DNA of 64,000 nucleotides from Nonomuraea thailandensis (GCF_024172165.1 NZ_JAMZEB010000002.1:372001-436000), one strand, 5' to 3'; shown: positions 31,173 through 41,597, counted from the first letter of the stretch. The notes: generated by a model not told the origin, from the letters alone. Numbers and translations: made by a program.

Positions 31173-34001
31173 TCAGTCCTGGCGACGGGCGCCGAACATG
31201 ATCTCGTCCCAGGTCGGCACGGACGCCCGGCGCCCCCGCGAGTTCTTGCGCGCCTGACGTGCGGCCGGGGCGGGCGGCGGAGACGGCACCGGCACGGGCG
31301 GCTCCTCCTTGCTCTCGTCCTTGCCGGCCCGCGCCGCCGGGACCGCGGGAGCGGGCTTCGGCTTGGGCTGGGGCGCGGGAGGCTTGCTCTCCTGGACGGG
31401 CTCCGGCTGCGCCGCCTTCTTCCCGGGCGCGGCCGGCTGCTCGGCGGCCGGCGTGGGCTCCGGGACGGCGGGCTTCTCGGGGACGACCGGCTCGGGCTCT
31501 GCCACCACCGGCTGCTCGGCGACGACCGCGGCCGTCTCCTCAGCCGCAACCTCTTGGGCCGCAGCCTCTTGGGCCGCAGCCTCTTGGGCCGCAGCCTCCT
31601 GGGCCGCAGCCTCTTGGGCCGCAGCCTCCTGTGCCGGAGTCTCCTGTGCCGCGGTCTCCTTGACCGTGGGCTCCTCGGCGGCGGGCTCCTCAGCCGCGGG
31701 CTTCGGCTCCTCGGTCGCGGTTGACGCCGGCTCAGGCGCAGTGGCCCGAGTCGCGGCGGCCTCGACCGTGGCGGTCTCGGCTGTGCCGGACTCGACCGCG
31801 GCGCCCTCGACCGTGGCGGCTTGGGCAGTGGCGGTCTGGGCGGTGGCTGCGTCGCCGCTCGCGACGGCGTCACCGCTCGCGACGGCCTCTGCCTTCTCGA
31901 CGGTTTCCGTCCGCGCGGCCGGTTCCGTGTTCGCGGGTGCCTGCGTGCTCGCAGCCGGTTCAGGGCGGGCGGGAAGCTCGGAGCCGCCGGCCGGTGCGGC
32001 CCCTGCGGCCGGTGCGGGGCTCGCGTCCTGCGTGGGGCTTGCCGCCGCTGCCGGGCTCGAGACCGACTCGGCCTCGGGCGTAACGGATTCGGGCGCAACG
32101 GCCTCGGGCGCAACGGCCTCGGGTGCAACGGCCTGTGCAGCGGGCGTCTGCGCCACTTGCGGCTGACCCGAAGGGGCGGTGGCCACCTGGGGCCGGCTCG
32201 GGGTGGCGGACGCCTGGGGCTCTGCCGTGGTGGCAGTGACCACGTCGGGCTCCGCGACGGCTGTCGGCTCCTTGGCCGTGCCGGTGCCTGCGGCTGCCGC
32301 GGCGGTGTCGGTGCTCGCGGCTGCTGGAGCCGCGTCGGCGACTGCCGCGGCGGGAGCTGCCGGGGCCGCTTCGGTGTCGGTGCTCGTCTGGGTGGAGACC
32401 TCGGGAGCGACGCTCGGCCGGGACGACGCTTCCGCGTCGGTGGCCGGCGTGGCGGACGGGGGCGAACTGACGGTGGCCGTGGGCGCGTCCGGCTGGGCGG
32501 AAGGCAGTGCGGCAGGGGCAGGCTCGGTGGCGACCGCTCCCTGGACGGCGGGTGTGCCGAGGTCGGCGACCGGCGCACCGGCCACCTCCGCGCCAGTGGC
32601 GGCCACCTCGGTGGAAGCCGCAGTGCCTGCGGTGGGCGCCGCCTGGGTGGAAGCCGCCGCGCTCGGGGCGGGCGCCGCCTCGGCGTGCGGCGGCTCTGCC
32701 CCGGCGCGCGGTGCTTCCGCTTCGGCGGGCGATGCTTCCTGCCTGGCCGGGGCCTCGGGAGTCGTGGGCGTCGGAACCTCGATGACACGGCCCGCCATGG
32801 GGTCGGCCTGGGGTGCGGACGCGGCGACCGGCTCGGCTGCGGGTTCGGCGCGCGCGGCGGGGTCGGCGACCGGTCCCGCCACGGTCTGGGCCTGTGCGGC
32901 CGGTGCGGCGACCGGCTCGACGCGCGCGGTGGATTCGGCGACCGGCTGAGCCGTGGGCCCGGTCTGGGCGGCAGGTGCGGGGACCGGCCTGGACGGGGGT
33001 GCGGGCTCCTCGGCCGTCGGCTGTGCTGCCGGCCGAGGGTCCGGGCGGGACGACGGCGGGGTGGCCGGGGCGTAGATGGACTCGTGCTCCGCCCGGCCGG
33101 ACCCGAAGTCGGGCAGCCATGGCGAAGACCCGCCGCGGCGGGACGAGGTGTCGCCGGGGCGGGCGTAGCCGGTTTCGCGGGCGGGCGGCTCGGGCCGGAA
33201 GGGCTCGCGTGACGGCGGTTCTTCTCTGGCCGGCGGATCGAAGGGCGCTTCGCGGGAGGGCGGGTAGGCCGTCTCGGACGAGGGGGAGTAGGGCTCGGGC
33301 TCGCCGCGCACCACCGAGGGGAACGGCAGCGGGTCGGAGGCCAGCGGCGGCACGGGCTGCAGCTTGGCCACGCGCGGCGCGAACGGCGTCACCGTGGTGT
33401 CCTCCACCACGGCGGGCTCGGGGTCGAAGTCGGCGGCCGACAGGCGCATGGCCTCGTCGTCGTGCGGGGTGACGTGCCGCTTGCGCGGGTCGAAGAGCCA
33501 TTCGGCGTGGCGCGTGTGACCGTTCCACACGTAGCCGAGCTTGACCCGCCACAGGCCGTCGTCGCGCTTGGCGCTGTCCCAGTCGATCTCGTCGGTGGGC
33601 ACGCCGCGCCTGGTCAGCCGCTCAGCGACGAGCTCGCCGAGGGTGGGACCGGGGGCGGACTCGCCCGGCATGCGGACGGCGACGCGCTGCGCCTGCTGGG
33701 CGACGTACTCCCGCTCCTGGAGCACGGGCCCCTCGAACCAGCGGACACGCTCGACCGGGATCCCGGCGGTCGCGGCGATCTCCTCCGCCGTCTCTCCGGC
33801 ACGGATGCGGGCCTGGATCTCCTTGGGGCGCAACGGACTCTCCACTTCGATCTCGTACTGGCCGAGACGGGAGAAGTTGCCGCGGACGGCAGCACGGAGC
33901 CGGTCGTCCACGGGAAGCGTGAAGCGCGTACCTCGCCCCGCAGTAGCCAGCACGAGGTAGGTGCCGTCCTCACTCACCGCGACGAGTCGGAGCTCCTGCA
34001 T
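31173..34001 (-). CDS. sepH: Septation protein SepH, with greatly enlarged disordered C-terminal region
   Basis: 942 residues from ATG 34001 ([18 protein letters not shown]). The N-terminal 190 residues are the DUF3071 domain with an HTH motif ([40 protein letters not shown]) known from SepH, which stimulates FtsZ assembly in Streptomyces. The last residues, [16 protein letters not shown], are the short conserved C-terminal motif. Between them lie some 700 residues of Ala/Pro/Thr/Glu-rich low complexity, including five or more AAAQE repeats encoded by 15-bp tandem units (31550-31640). Known SepH proteins are about 350 residues, so this spacer is exceptional. Reading frame is uninterrupted. 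Confidence 0.9.
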   Translation of the reverse strand: MQELRLVAVSEDGTYLVLATAGRGTRFTLPVDDRLRAAVRGNFSRLGQYEIEVESPLRPKEIQARIRAGETAEEIAATAGIPVERVRWFEGPVLQEREYVAQQAQRVAVRMPGESAPGPTLGELVAERLTRRGVPTDEIDWDSAKRDDGLWRVKLGYVWNGHTRHAEWLFDPRKRHVTPHDDEAMRLSAADFDPEPAVVEDTTVTPFAPRVAKLQPVPPLASDPLPFPSVVRGEPEPYSPSSETAYPPSREAPFDPPAREEPPSREPFRPEPPARETGYARPGDTSSRRGGSSPWLPDFGSGRAEHESIYAPATPPSSRPDPRPAAQPTAEEPAPPSRPVPAPAAQTGPTAQPVAESTARVEPVAAPAAQAQTVAGPVADPAARAEPAAEPVAASAPQADPMAGRVIEVPTPTTPEAPARQEASPAEAEAPRAGAEPPHAEAAPAPSAAASTQAAPTAGTAASTEVAATGAEVAGAPVADLGTPAVQGAVATEPAPAALPSAQPDAPTATVSSPPSATPATDAEASSRPSVAPEVSTQTSTDTEAAPAAPAAAVADAAPAAASTDTAAAAAGTGTAKEPTAVAEPDVVTATTAEPQASATPSRPQVATAPSGQPQVAQTPAAQAVAPEAVAPEAVAPESVTPEAESVSSPAAAASPTQDASPAPAAGAAPAGGSELPARPEPAASTQAPANTEPAARTETVEKAEAVASGDAVASGDAATAQTATAQAATVEGAAVESGTAETATVEAAATRATAPEPASTATEEPKPAAEEPAAEEPTVKETAAQETPAQEAAAQEAAAQEAAAQEAAAQEAAAQEVAAEETAAVVAEQPVVAEPEPVVPEKPAVPEPTPAAEQPAAPGKKAAQPEPVQESKPPAPQPKPKPAPAVPAARAGKDESKEEPPVPVPSPPPAPAARQARKNSRGRRASVPTWDEIMFGARRQD

Positions 34002-34161
34002 GCGAGTCCCTTCGTCAGCGTCGCCATTCTTCCCCCGGACCCTTGAGTCTCTCGCGTGTGCCGGTTGCCTGCCAGCACCGTACCCGGCATGTCCGAACAT
34101 CGCCTTCCTGGGATAGCCCCGGGGCGATGTGACGCCGGTCACATTTGTGGTGTCCATCCCT

Positions 34162-35109
34162 CTAGAGCCCGCCGTTGCGTACCAGGAGGTTATTTGGCCT
34201 CGACGGGTTCTGGCGAATCGCGCCCCGGGCCGTCGTGCAGTCCAGCCAGGCGGAAAGGGTCGCGGGGTCGGTGTTCGGATGACGTTCGAGATGGCGGGCG
34301 GCGGCTCCGGCGAGGTGCGGGGCGTGGGCGGAGAACGCCCGGCCGTCAGAGGTGAGCCGGCAGGCGCCGCCGTTGGCGGCGCCGATGACGAACACGCCCG
34401 AGCGTACGAGCGAGCGCGCGGATCGGGTGAGGGCGGGCGAGTCGGCGCCGTCGGTGGGCAGGAGCGCCACGGACGGTCCGCGGGCGTGCCGGTGGATCCA
34501 GTCGAGCCCCGCCAGCATGTCGGCCAGCGTGCCGGAGCCGCCGCAGCCGAGCACCCGCACGGAGGCGATCCCCGCCTTGGGGGCGACGTCGTGGGCGCGG
34601 GCGGCGACGCGTGTGCCGTGGCGGCCGCAGGCGCGCCCGGTGCCGCCGGTGGCGTCGAAGGCGCGCCAGACCCGGTCGCCGAACTCGGCGCGGCGCATGG
34701 CGACGCCGCTGTCCAGGACGTACACGGTGGTGCCGGCGCCGCCGCCCCGGGCCGAGGGCGGGCGTTGGGGGGCGCGCAGGGCCATGGGATGGATCTGGCG
34801 GTCCGGCTCGATGGTGCGCACCCGCGAGTCGGCGCGCAGTTCCTCCAGCTCGGAGGCGGTGAGGAAGGTGGCGAACCCCGGCAGCGCCGAGGTGTAGTAG
34901 CGGCGCACCCTCCAGCGCACCTCGCCGACGAGGTCGCGGGCGGCCTCCCGGTCGCGCGCGGTGACGATGTAGGGCCGGGCGGGCTCGGGATGGTCGGGGT
35001 GCAGCGTGAGTCCCGCGGCGGGGGTCATGGCGAGAGGGGCGGCGGTCGCCGCGGCCGTTGCCACGGCCGCGGCGAGGTACACGGAGGGCAGGCCGAGTCG
35101 TCGGGGCAC
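34162..35109 (-). CDS. Secreted subtilisin-like (S8) serine peptidase, atypical
   Basis: 315 residues from GTG 35109 (TTG 35118 is an alternative). A signal peptide occupies residues 1-35. An I9-like propeptide region follows (PYIVTARDREAARDLVGEV to RVRTIEPD). Catalytic Asp in TVYVLDSGV near 130 and His in GRHGTRVAA near 163. The Ser motif is FSAHAPHLAGAAA near 260 in place of GTSMAAPHVAGAAA; serine, Pro-His and the following helix are kept but the flanking Gly-Thr and Met-Ala are lost. The oxyanion asparagine would be in GAANGG. Short for the family. Activity is plausible but not certain; a processed or regulatory pseudoprotease is possible. Confidence 0.78.
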   Translation of the reverse strand: MPRRLGLPSVYLAAAVATAAATAAPLAMTPAAGLTLHPDHPEPARPYIVTARDREAARDLVGEVRWRVRRYYTSALPGFATFLTASELEELRADSRVRTIEPDRQIHPMALRAPQRPPSARGGGAGTTVYVLDSGVAMRRAEFGDRVWRAFDATGGTGRACGRHGTRVAARAHDVAPKAGIASVRVLGCGGSGTLADMLAGLDWIHRHARGPSVALLPTDGADSPALTRSARSLVRSGVFVIGAANGGACRLTSDGRAFSAHAPHLAGAAARHLERHPNTDPATLSAWLDCTTARGAIRQNPSRPNNLLVRNGGL

Positions 35110-35222
35110 GATCGGCAAGGATGCCTGTCACGCAGGTCACAGGAACAACAGGACACGCGCTCGCGTCTATTCACGAGACAGGTCTTTACCGAACGCGGGG
35201 CAAGGAAGGACTGATCCGGGGG

Positions 35223-35981
35223 ATGAGCGGCGAGCAGCGGAAGTTCGAGCTGAGCGTGCCGCAGATCCTGGGCAGCGCGCTGGCCGCGGTCACCGCGGCG
35301 GTGGCGGCGTCGTATCTGGGCGTGGCCGGGACGGTGATCGGGGCGGCGGTGGTCAGCGTCGCCAGCACGGTGGCCACGGCCGTCTACACGCACTATCTCA
35401 AGCAGACGGGGGAGCGGGTCAAGCACCGCACGCCGCTGGTAGTCCGGCGCGAGGGGTCTCAGGAGGAGGAGCGGCCGGGTGGCGACGTCACGCTGGTGAT
35501 GCCCGCCGTACGGCCGGCGCCGAGGTGGCGGCTGCCGTGGCTGAAGATCGGCGCGGCGGCGGCGATCGTGTTCGGGGTGAGCATGGGCAGCATCCTGGTC
35601 TACCAGGCGGCCGCCCAGCAGACCGTGCACGAGCAGGTGACGGGCAGGACACCGGCGAAGGCGCAGCAGAAACAGCAGGAGGAGGAGCGCGCGCCGGCCA
35701 CGCGGGAGACCGTGAGCGAGGGGCCGCCCGCGTACACGGACGCGCCGGTCACCCCTGAGGACACCCCGGCGCCGACGCCCACCCCCACGCCCAGCAGGAC
35801 CGTCACGCCCACCCCCGAGCCGACGCCGACCCCGGCGCCCACCCCGTCCGAGACGGTGGAGCCGTCGCAGGAGGGCACGCCCAGCGCCCCGCCGACGCAG
35901 GAGGAGCCGGACGTGGTCGAGGAGGCGCCGTCACCCGACACGGAGCGGGCCGAGCCGGAGCACGGCACGCCGCCGGGCTAG
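35223..35981 (+). CDS. Membrane protein with Pro/Thr-rich extracellular tail
   Basis: 252 residues from ATG 35223, preceded by GGGGG. Hydrophobic segments at residues 15-33 and 36-55 (an LGVAGTVIGAAVVSVASTVATAV type hairpin) and a third at 108-126 (IGAAAAIVFGVSMGSILVY). The tail from residue 135 is rich in Glu, Thr and Pro, with TPTPTPSRTVTPTPEPTPTPAPTP, and is probably outside the cell spanning the wall. No catalytic domain. It diverges from the S8 peptidase gene with 113 bp between starts, so the two may be co-regulated. Confidence 0.7.
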   Translation: MSGEQRKFELSVPQILGSALAAVTAAVAASYLGVAGTVIGAAVVSVASTVATAVYTHYLKQTGERVKHRTPLVVRREGSQEEERPGGDVTLVMPAVRPAPRWRLPWLKIGAAAAIVFGVSMGSILVYQAAAQQTVHEQVTGRTPAKAQQKQQEEERAPATRETVSEGPPAYTDAPVTPEDTPAPTPTPTPSRTVTPTPEPTPTPAPTPSETVEPSQEGTPSAPPTQEEPDVVEEAPSPDTERAEPEHGTPPG

Positions 35982-36013
35982 GCGCCCGGCACGGAGCGGG
36001 GCACTCCGCCTGC

Positions 36014-37300
36014 TCAGGCGCCCAGCACGGTGTCCAGGTAGGCGTTGGTGAACAGGCGGCCGGGGTCCAGGCGGTCGCGCAGGGCCGCGAAGTCCGCGAA
36101 GCGGGGGTAGACCTTGGCGAGGTAGGCGGCGTCGCGGGTGTGCAGCTTGCCCCAGTGGGGGCGGCCGTCCAGGCGGGTCATGATCTCCTCGACGCCCTCG
36201 AAGTAGTCGGGGTTCGGCGTCGGGCGGTAGAGGTGGCAGGCGACGTACGCCGACGGCCGCCCGTACGCGGTGGACAGCCACGCGTCGCTGGGCGGCGTCA
36301 CCCGCACCTCCACCGGGAAGGTGATCTTCCAGTCCATCCGCTCGACCAGGTCGCGCGTCTCGCGCAACGCCTGGGCCAGGCGCTCGCGCGGCACGGCGTA
36401 CTCCATCTCCAGGAAGCGCACGTCCCGACGCGCGGTGAACGCCCTGTACGAGGCGTCCACCGACTCGGAGTCGCCGAGCGCCGCCGCGCTGAGCTCGTTG
36501 ATCCGCGGGATCAGGGCGGGCACGCGGGCCCCGAGCGCGCAGGCCGCGCCGAACAGGGTGTTCTCCAGGAAGACGGTGTCCAGCCAGCGGCGGAACGCGC
36601 CCGGCGGGCGGGCCGGTCCGGGGCTGCGGTTGTTGGTCTTGACCAGGCACGCGTCGGTGTGCGGCAGCCAGAAGAAGTCGAGGTGCTCGTTGGCGGTGGT
36701 CAGCTCGTCGAGCGTGCCGAGGATGTCGCCGAGCGGCAGCCTGCGCCGCCGGTTGCGCAGCAGGAACGCGGGCTCCACCCGTAAGGTCACCGCTGTCAGG
36801 ACGCCGAGCGCGCCCAGCCCCACCCGGGCCGCGTCGAACAGGTCCTCGCCGGGCGCGACGGTGGCCACGGTGCCGTCGGCCAGCACCAGCTCCAGCTCGG
36901 TGACCTGGTCGGCGAGGCCGCCGCTGTCACGGCCGGTGCCGTGGGTGCCGGTCTGGATGGCGCCGGCGACGGTCTGCTCGGTGATGTCGCCCATGTTCGC
37001 CAGGGCCAGGCCGCGCCGGGCGAGTGATTCGTTCAGCGCCCGCAGGGAAGTGCCGGCCAGCACGGTGACGCGGTCGTCCGCCCACGTCCTGACCCCGGTC
37101 AGGGCGCCGGGCCGCAGCATGATGCCGTCGGTGAGCGCCACCCCGGTGAAGGAGTGCCCCGTGCCGACCATGCGGAGCCGCCGCCCGGAGGCGGCGGCGT
37201 CGCGCACGGCGCGTACGACGTCCTCGACGGAGGACGGGGAGCGCACCTCGGCGGGGGTGCCCGACTGGTTGCGCGCCCAGTTCACGAAGGCCACGGGCAC
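36014..37300 (-). CDS. FAD-linked sugar-1,4-lactone oxidase (D-arabinono-/L-gulonolactone type)
   Basis: 428 residues from GTG 37300, with GGAGGGG upstream. The FAD-binding PP-loop GTGHSFTG near residue 47 includes the histidine that carries covalent FAD in this family. IQTGTHGTG and GLGALGVLTAVTLRVEP complete the FAD_binding_4 domain. The C-terminal ALO domain contains the GRPHWGKLHTRDAAY segment with the HWGK motif and ends in RLFTNAYLD. Predicted to oxidise an aldonolactone or alditol with O2 or another acceptor. The substrate cannot be read from the sequence. Confidence 0.9.
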   Translation of the reverse strand: MPVAFVNWARNQSGTPAEVRSPSSVEDVVRAVRDAAASGRRLRMVGTGHSFTGVALTDGIMLRPGALTGVRTWADDRVTVLAGTSLRALNESLARRGLALANMGDITEQTVAGAIQTGTHGTGRDSGGLADQVTELELVLADGTVATVAPGEDLFDAARVGLGALGVLTAVTLRVEPAFLLRNRRRRLPLGDILGTLDELTTANEHLDFFWLPHTDACLVKTNNRSPGPARPPGAFRRWLDTVFLENTLFGAACALGARVPALIPRINELSAAALGDSESVDASYRAFTARRDVRFLEMEYAVPRERLAQALRETRDLVERMDWKITFPVEVRVTPPSDAWLSTAYGRPSAYVACHLYRPTPNPDYFEGVEEIMTRLDGRPHWGKLHTRDAAYLAKVYPRFADFAALRDRLDPGRLFTNAYLDTVLGA

Positions 37301-37307
37301 CCCTCCA

Positions 37308-37340
37308 GAGCATCGTTCCGGTTAAACGTGAACGATACTC
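37308..37340. other. Inverted repeat between the lactone oxidase and deacetylase genes
   Basis: GAGCATCGTTC (37308-37318) and GAACGATACTC (37330-37340) are 11-bp arms with one mismatch around an 11-bp centre. It sits directly upstream of the oxidase ribosome binding site and overlaps the deacetylase stop. It may be an operator or a hairpin ending the deacetylase transcript. Confidence 0.45.
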
Positions 37341-38061
37341 ACTTCTCCCAGCCGTCGGGAACGGGGAAGATGTCGCCGGGCTTCAGGTCCTCGTTCTTGA
37401 CCACGTCGGAGACCGTGACGAGGTGGTAGCCCTTGTTCTGCAGGGTCTTGATGAGCGCGGGCATGCCGTCCACCGTCTGCTTCACCCAGTCGTGCATGAG
37501 GATGATCGAGTTCGGCTTGGCGACGGCGAGGGTCTGCTTCTGGATGGCGTCGACGTTCTTGGAGCTCCAGTCCTGGGAGCCCGCGGTCCACAGGATCATC
37601 GGCATGCCGAACTCCGCGGCGATGTCGGAGACCTGCAGGTCGGCCATCCCGTACGGCGGGCGCAGCAGCTTGGGCTCGACGCCCGCGGCCTTCTTCACCG
37701 CGTCCTGCGTCTTCTGGATCTCGCTCCGGATCGTCCCGGGCTCGCTCTTGGTGAAGTCCGGGTGGCTGTAACTGTGGTTGCCGAGCTCGTGGCCCTCGGC
37801 GACCATGCGCTTGACGTACTGCGGGCGGCTCTTCACGTATTGGCCCTCAAGGAAGAACGTCGCCTTGGCGTCGTACTTCTTGAGCGTGTCGAGCAGCGTG
37901 CCCGCATACTTGCCCGGCCCGTCGTCGAAGGTCAGCGCGATGCACTTGACCTGATCGCAATCCACGGGCTCCTTCTTCGGAGCCTGCGCGAAGGCCGGCG
38001 CCGGAGCAAGGGTCACGCAAACAGCCGCGATAGCTAGAAGTGAACTGATTTGTCGGGACAT
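37339..38061 (-). CDS. Secreted polysaccharide deacetylase (NodB homology domain)
   Basis: 240 residues from ATG 38061. A signal peptide runs to residue 25 (APAFA-QA). NodB motifs: MT1 LTFDDGPG near 48 with the catalytic base and metal Asp, MT2 HELGNHSYSHPDF with two metal histidines, MT3 LLRPPYG, MT4 ILWTAGSQDW and MT5 ILMHDW with the catalytic His. CE4 enzymes remove N-acetyl groups from peptidoglycan, chitin or other glycans. It acts outside the membrane. Confidence 0.92.
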   Translation of the reverse strand: MSRQISSLLAIAAVCVTLAPAPAFAQAPKKEPVDCDQVKCIALTFDDGPGKYAGTLLDTLKKYDAKATFFLEGQYVKSRPQYVKRMVAEGHELGNHSYSHPDFTKSEPGTIRSEIQKTQDAVKKAAGVEPKLLRPPYGMADLQVSDIAAEFGMPMILWTAGSQDWSSKNVDAIQKQTLAVAKPNSIILMHDWVKQTVDGMPALIKTLQNKGYHLVTVSDVVKNEDLKPGDIFPVPDGWEK

Positions 38062-38115
38062 AACTAGTGCTTCCAGTGTGATGGGTGTTGCGAGGGATGT
38101 CCCGACCGTAGCGGA

Positions 38116-39318
38116 TCAGCTCTTCGCGGGTGAAGGAGCCTCGGGAAGTCTCAGCAAACCCGAACCTCCGATGCCCACGATCACGGCGACGGCCGCGGCG
38201 ACGATGGAGAACACGTACGCGTCGGAGGCCCCGTACGTCTCGGTGAGCTGCCCGCCCGCCCACGAGCCGAGCGCCACGCCGAGCGTGATCGCGGTCGAGA
38301 TCCACGCCATGCCCTCGGTGAGCAGGTACTGCGGCACCAGCCGCTCGGTGAGGGAGAAGCAGGTGATGAGCGTCGGCGAGATGGCGAACCCCGCCAGGAA
38401 CAGCGCCGCCGCCATGATGCCCGGGGTGTCGATGAACAGGATCGGCAACAGCCCCACCACGAACAGGGCCAGCGCGCGCACGAACCGCGCGCGCAGCGAG
38501 ATCCGCCAGCTGCGCGAGCCGAACCAGAGCCCCGACACCATCGACCCGCCCGCGAACGAGGCCAGCAGGAACCCGGAGGCCCACTTGACCCCCTGCTCCT
38601 CGGCGAAGGCCACCGTGATCAGGTCCACGGAGCCGAAGATCGCGCCCAGCGCCAGGGAGACGGCGGCCAGCAGGGCGACGGCGGGGATGAGGATCGGCGT
38701 GCCGCCCGACGACCTGACGAGCTGCACGGGTGGCTGGGTGCGCCGCTGCGCGGCCAGCGCCAGGGAGCCGGCCAGCATGCAGACCAGGGCCACGATCAGG
38801 CCGGCGTAGGGGTTGACGGTGGTCGCGAGCACCGTGACCAGCGCGGGACCGGTGACGAAGACGACCTCGTCCGCCACCGACTCGAACGCGAAGGCGGTGT
38901 GCAGCCGGTCCGTGCCGCCGTGGATCACCGACCAGCGCGCCCGCACCATGGAGCCCAGCGACAGCGACGTGGCGCCGATGACCAGCCCCGCGGCGTACAG
39001 CGTCCATTCGGGCAGCCCGCCGCCGGCGGAGAGCATGAGGGCCGCCAGTGCCAGCGCGTTGACGACGGCGAACGGGGGGATCACCCGGCCCTGCCCGAAC
39101 CTGTCGGCGAGCCGGCCCGACAGCGGGGCGGCGGCGGCGAAGGCCAGGTTGGAGACGGCTCCGACGGCGCCGGCGGTGGCGTAGTTGTCGGTCAGCGCGG
39201 TGATCAGCAGGATGACGCCGATGCCGAGCATCGACATCGGCATCCGGCCGACGAGCCCCGCCAGCACGAACGCCTTCGTTCCGGGCCTTTCGAACAACCC
39301 CCGGTAAGGCCCGACCAC
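38116..39318 (-). CDS. MFS transporter
   Basis: 400 residues from GTG 39318, with GGGGGAA upstream. Twelve hydrophobic segments and an MFS loop 2-3 signature, LSGRLADRFGQGRV near 65, with a degenerate second-half counterpart. The C-terminus, GGSGLLRLPEAPSPAKS, is cytoplasmic. Substrate unknown. It lies upstream of the polysaccharide deacetylase gene on the same strand and diverges from the lytic transglycosylase gene. Confidence 0.88.
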   Translation of the reverse strand: MVGPYRGLFERPGTKAFVLAGLVGRMPMSMLGIGVILLITALTDNYATAGAVGAVSNLAFAAAAPLSGRLADRFGQGRVIPPFAVVNALALAALMLSAGGGLPEWTLYAAGLVIGATSLSLGSMVRARWSVIHGGTDRLHTAFAFESVADEVVFVTGPALVTVLATTVNPYAGLIVALVCMLAGSLALAAQRRTQPPVQLVRSSGGTPILIPAVALLAAVSLALGAIFGSVDLITVAFAEEQGVKWASGFLLASFAGGSMVSGLWFGSRSWRISLRARFVRALALFVVGLLPILFIDTPGIMAAALFLAGFAISPTLITCFSLTERLVPQYLLTEGMAWISTAITLGVALGSWAGGQLTETYGASDAYVFSIVAAAVAVIVGIGGSGLLRLPEAPSPAKS

Positions 39319-39400
39319 GCTGTTTCCCCCTTACTCAAGCAGCTAACCATTGCGCACATATGTCGGGATCGCAAGTGGTTTCGGGCTGGCGTGAGTTAAC

Positions 39401-40600
39401 GTGTCCCGAGTGTCCGGTCTTCCCACTGTCCGTGCGGTCATGCTCATGCTCATCGCCGTGCTCGCGGTCACCGCCGCCGCCGGCGGCGTCGTGGTCCTCA
39501 TGGACGGTGACCTGCTCAGCGGCAGCGCCCAGGACCCGGGACGCGGCCGGCCCCGCGCCACCCAGCAGCCGGCGGCCGCACCCCGCCTCGACCAGCTCGT
39601 GCCCACCACCGAGCCGGTCAGGGACTTCGGCGCCGGCGGCCCCGGCGTCACCTCCACGCCGGCCCGCGTGCTGGCGATCGCCGCGGGCACCGTCCCCAGG
39701 GAGACCAGGCTCAAGCTCGCGAAGCTGAAGCACGTGCAGAAGGTCACCATCGTGGACGCGGGTGCGGTCAAGATCTCGGGCACCGGGCTGAACCTGCTGG
39801 CCGTGGACCCGTCCGGCTTCCGCTCGTGGACACCGCAGCCCGTCGCCGACCAGCCCGCCGTGTGGAGCGCGCTGGCCAGGGGCGAGCTCGTCGCCGAGAC
39901 GACCGCGATGCGCAGGCTCGGGATGATCCTGGGCGCGGTGTACCAGGTGGACGGCGGGCCCAGGCTGCGCGTCGCGGCCTCGGCCGCGCTCGGGCTGACC
40001 GGCGTGGACGGGCTGATCAGCGCGGACGTGGGCAGGACGCTGGGGTTCGCGCAGGGCGTGGCGGTGCTCCTGCACGGCAAGGAGGGCAGGATCGGCGAGG
40101 CGGGCGTGCGCAAGGCGCTCGGCAAGGGCGCCCAGGTCGTCGTGCTCGACGCCGCCGCGCGTGCCCCGAAGCAGCAGCAACAGCCCGCCCAGGAGCAGCC
40201 GCAGCAGGTCAGCGTGGGCCGGCCGAGCAGCTACCTGGAGCTCTACAAGGCCGCCGCCACCCGCTGCCCCGGGCTGTCATGGACGGTGCTGGCCGCGATC
40301 GGGCAGGTGGAGAGCAGCCACGGGCGCAACAACGGGCCGTCGAGCGCGGGCGCGCTGGGGCCCATGCAGTTCATGCCCGCCACCTGGAAGCACTACGGCG
40401 TGGACGGCGACGGGGACGGCAAGAAGGACATCTGGAGCCCGTACGACGCCGTGCCCGGTGCGGCGAACTACCTGTGCGCCAACAAGGCCGGGCAGGGCGG
40501 CGAGAGGCTGCGCAAGGCGATCTGGTTCTACAACCACTCGTGGGACTACGTGAACAAGGTCATGTCGATCGCCGACGCGTACGCGAAGACCTACGCCTGA
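39401..40600 (+). CDS. Secreted lytic transglycosylase with an unusual N-terminal extracellular domain
   Basis: 399 residues from GTG 39401. A membrane anchor or signal sequence covers residues 10-33. Residues 80-240 form a globular domain with [50 protein letters not shown] and [17 protein letters not shown]; this is reminiscent of the extracellular domain of MacB/FtsX-type permeases but is not a standard partner of transglycosylases. A Gln/Pro linker leads to a C-terminal SLT domain: [15 protein letters not shown] with the catalytic Glu, [13 protein letters not shown], and [16 protein letters not shown]. Predicted to cleave peptidoglycan at the cell surface. Its end overlaps the convergent ferrochelatase gene by 10 bp. 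Confidence 0.85.
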   Translation: MSRVSGLPTVRAVMLMLIAVLAVTAAAGGVVVLMDGDLLSGSAQDPGRGRPRATQQPAAAPRLDQLVPTTEPVRDFGAGGPGVTSTPARVLAIAAGTVPRETRLKLAKLKHVQKVTIVDAGAVKISGTGLNLLAVDPSGFRSWTPQPVADQPAVWSALARGELVAETTAMRRLGMILGAVYQVDGGPRLRVAASAALGLTGVDGLISADVGRTLGFAQGVAVLLHGKEGRIGEAGVRKALGKGAQVVVLDAAARAPKQQQQPAQEQPQQVSVGRPSSYLELYKAAATRCPGLSWTVLAAIGQVESSHGRNNGPSSAGALGPMQFMPATWKHYGVDGDGDGKKDIWSPYDAVPGAANYLCANKAGQGGERLRKAIWFYNHSWDYVNKVMSIADAYAKTYA

Positions 40601-41541
40601 GGCCGCCGCTTGGGGGCCGGGCAGCAGGTGAGCGGGCACGGCACCGGCTCCGGCTCGGCCATCAGCTCGCGCACCATCCCCACGAACCGCGGATGCGTGC
40701 CCGCCGTCGCGGCCCGCTCCAGCGGCAGGCCCAGCTCGGCGGCCACGGCCCTGGCCTCGGTGTCGAGGTCGTAGACGACCTCCATGTGGTCGGAGACGAA
40801 CCCGATCGGCACCAGCACCACGGCGGGCGCCTCGATCTTGCGCAGGTGGTCGCAGACGTCCGGCTCCAGCCACGGCACCTGCGGCGGCCCGCTGCGCGAC
40901 TGCCACACCAGGTCCCACGGCCCGGTGCGGCCCAGCGCCTGGTTGACCAGCTCGGCGCTCCTGCGCAGCTGCTCCTCGTAGAGCCCGCCCTCGGGGCCCG
41001 CGGTCTCGGCCATGGAGACGGGGATGCTGTGGGCGGTGAAGACGAGCCGGGCGTCGTCGCGGCCGAGCCGCTCCAGCGCCGCCCTCGTGTGGTCGGCCAT
41101 GGCCGCCACGAAGCCGGGGTGCTCGCCGTAGTGGCGCATCTTGATCAGCTCGGGGCCGCCCTCGATCGAGATCCGCCTGATGTCCTCGTAGTACTGGCGG
41201 CAGCTCGAGTAGCCCGCGAACGCCGAGGTGGCGAAGACGGCGGCCTTCCTGACCCCGTCGGCCCGCATCTGGCGCACGGTGTCCTCGCCGAACGGGTGCC
41301 AGTTGCGGTTGCCCCAGTAGACCGGCACGTCGAGCACCGGGCGCAGCGCCTCGACCAGGTCGCGGTTCTGCTGGTTGATCGGGCTGACCCCGCCGAAGCT
41401 CTGGTAGTGCTCGGCCACTTCGAGCAGGCGCTCGCGCGGCACGCCACGGCCGCGCACGACATTCTCCAGGAACGGCATCACGTCGTCCGGACCCCCGGGA
41501 CCGCCGAACGACAGGACCAGCAAGGCGTCGTAAATTCCCAC
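40591..41541 (-). CDS. hemH: Ferrochelatase (coproporphyrin III type expected)
   Basis: 316 residues from GTG 41541; TAGTGT lies 6 nt before it, consistent with a leaderless mRNA. Family features: [54 protein letters not shown], the catalytic-histidine segment [12 protein letters not shown] and the glutamate region [16 protein letters not shown]. The carboxyl-terminal [11 protein letters not shown] fits the extra cysteines of actinobacterial ferrochelatases that bind a [2Fe-2S] cluster. By phylogeny it should insert iron into coproporphyrin III in the coproheme pathway. Its stop overlaps the convergent transglycosylase gene by 10 bp. Confidence 0.95.
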   Translation of the reverse strand: MGIYDALLVLSFGGPGGPDDVMPFLENVVRGRGVPRERLLEVAEHYQSFGGVSPINQQNRDLVEALRPVLDVPVYWGNRNWHPFGEDTVRQMRADGVRKAAVFATSAFAGYSSCRQYYEDIRRISIEGGPELIKMRHYGEHPGFVAAMADHTRAALERLGRDDARLVFTAHSIPVSMAETAGPEGGLYEEQLRRSAELVNQALGRTGPWDLVWQSRSGPPQVPWLEPDVCDHLRKIEAPAVVLVPIGFVSDHMEVVYDLDTEARAVAAELGLPLERAATAGTHPRFVGMVRELMAEPEPVPCPLTCCPAPKRRPQA

Positions 41542-41597
41542 GTGACCACACTATGGGGGAGTGTCGGCGGTCCTCCCCGCGAGGTAGGTTCGATCGA

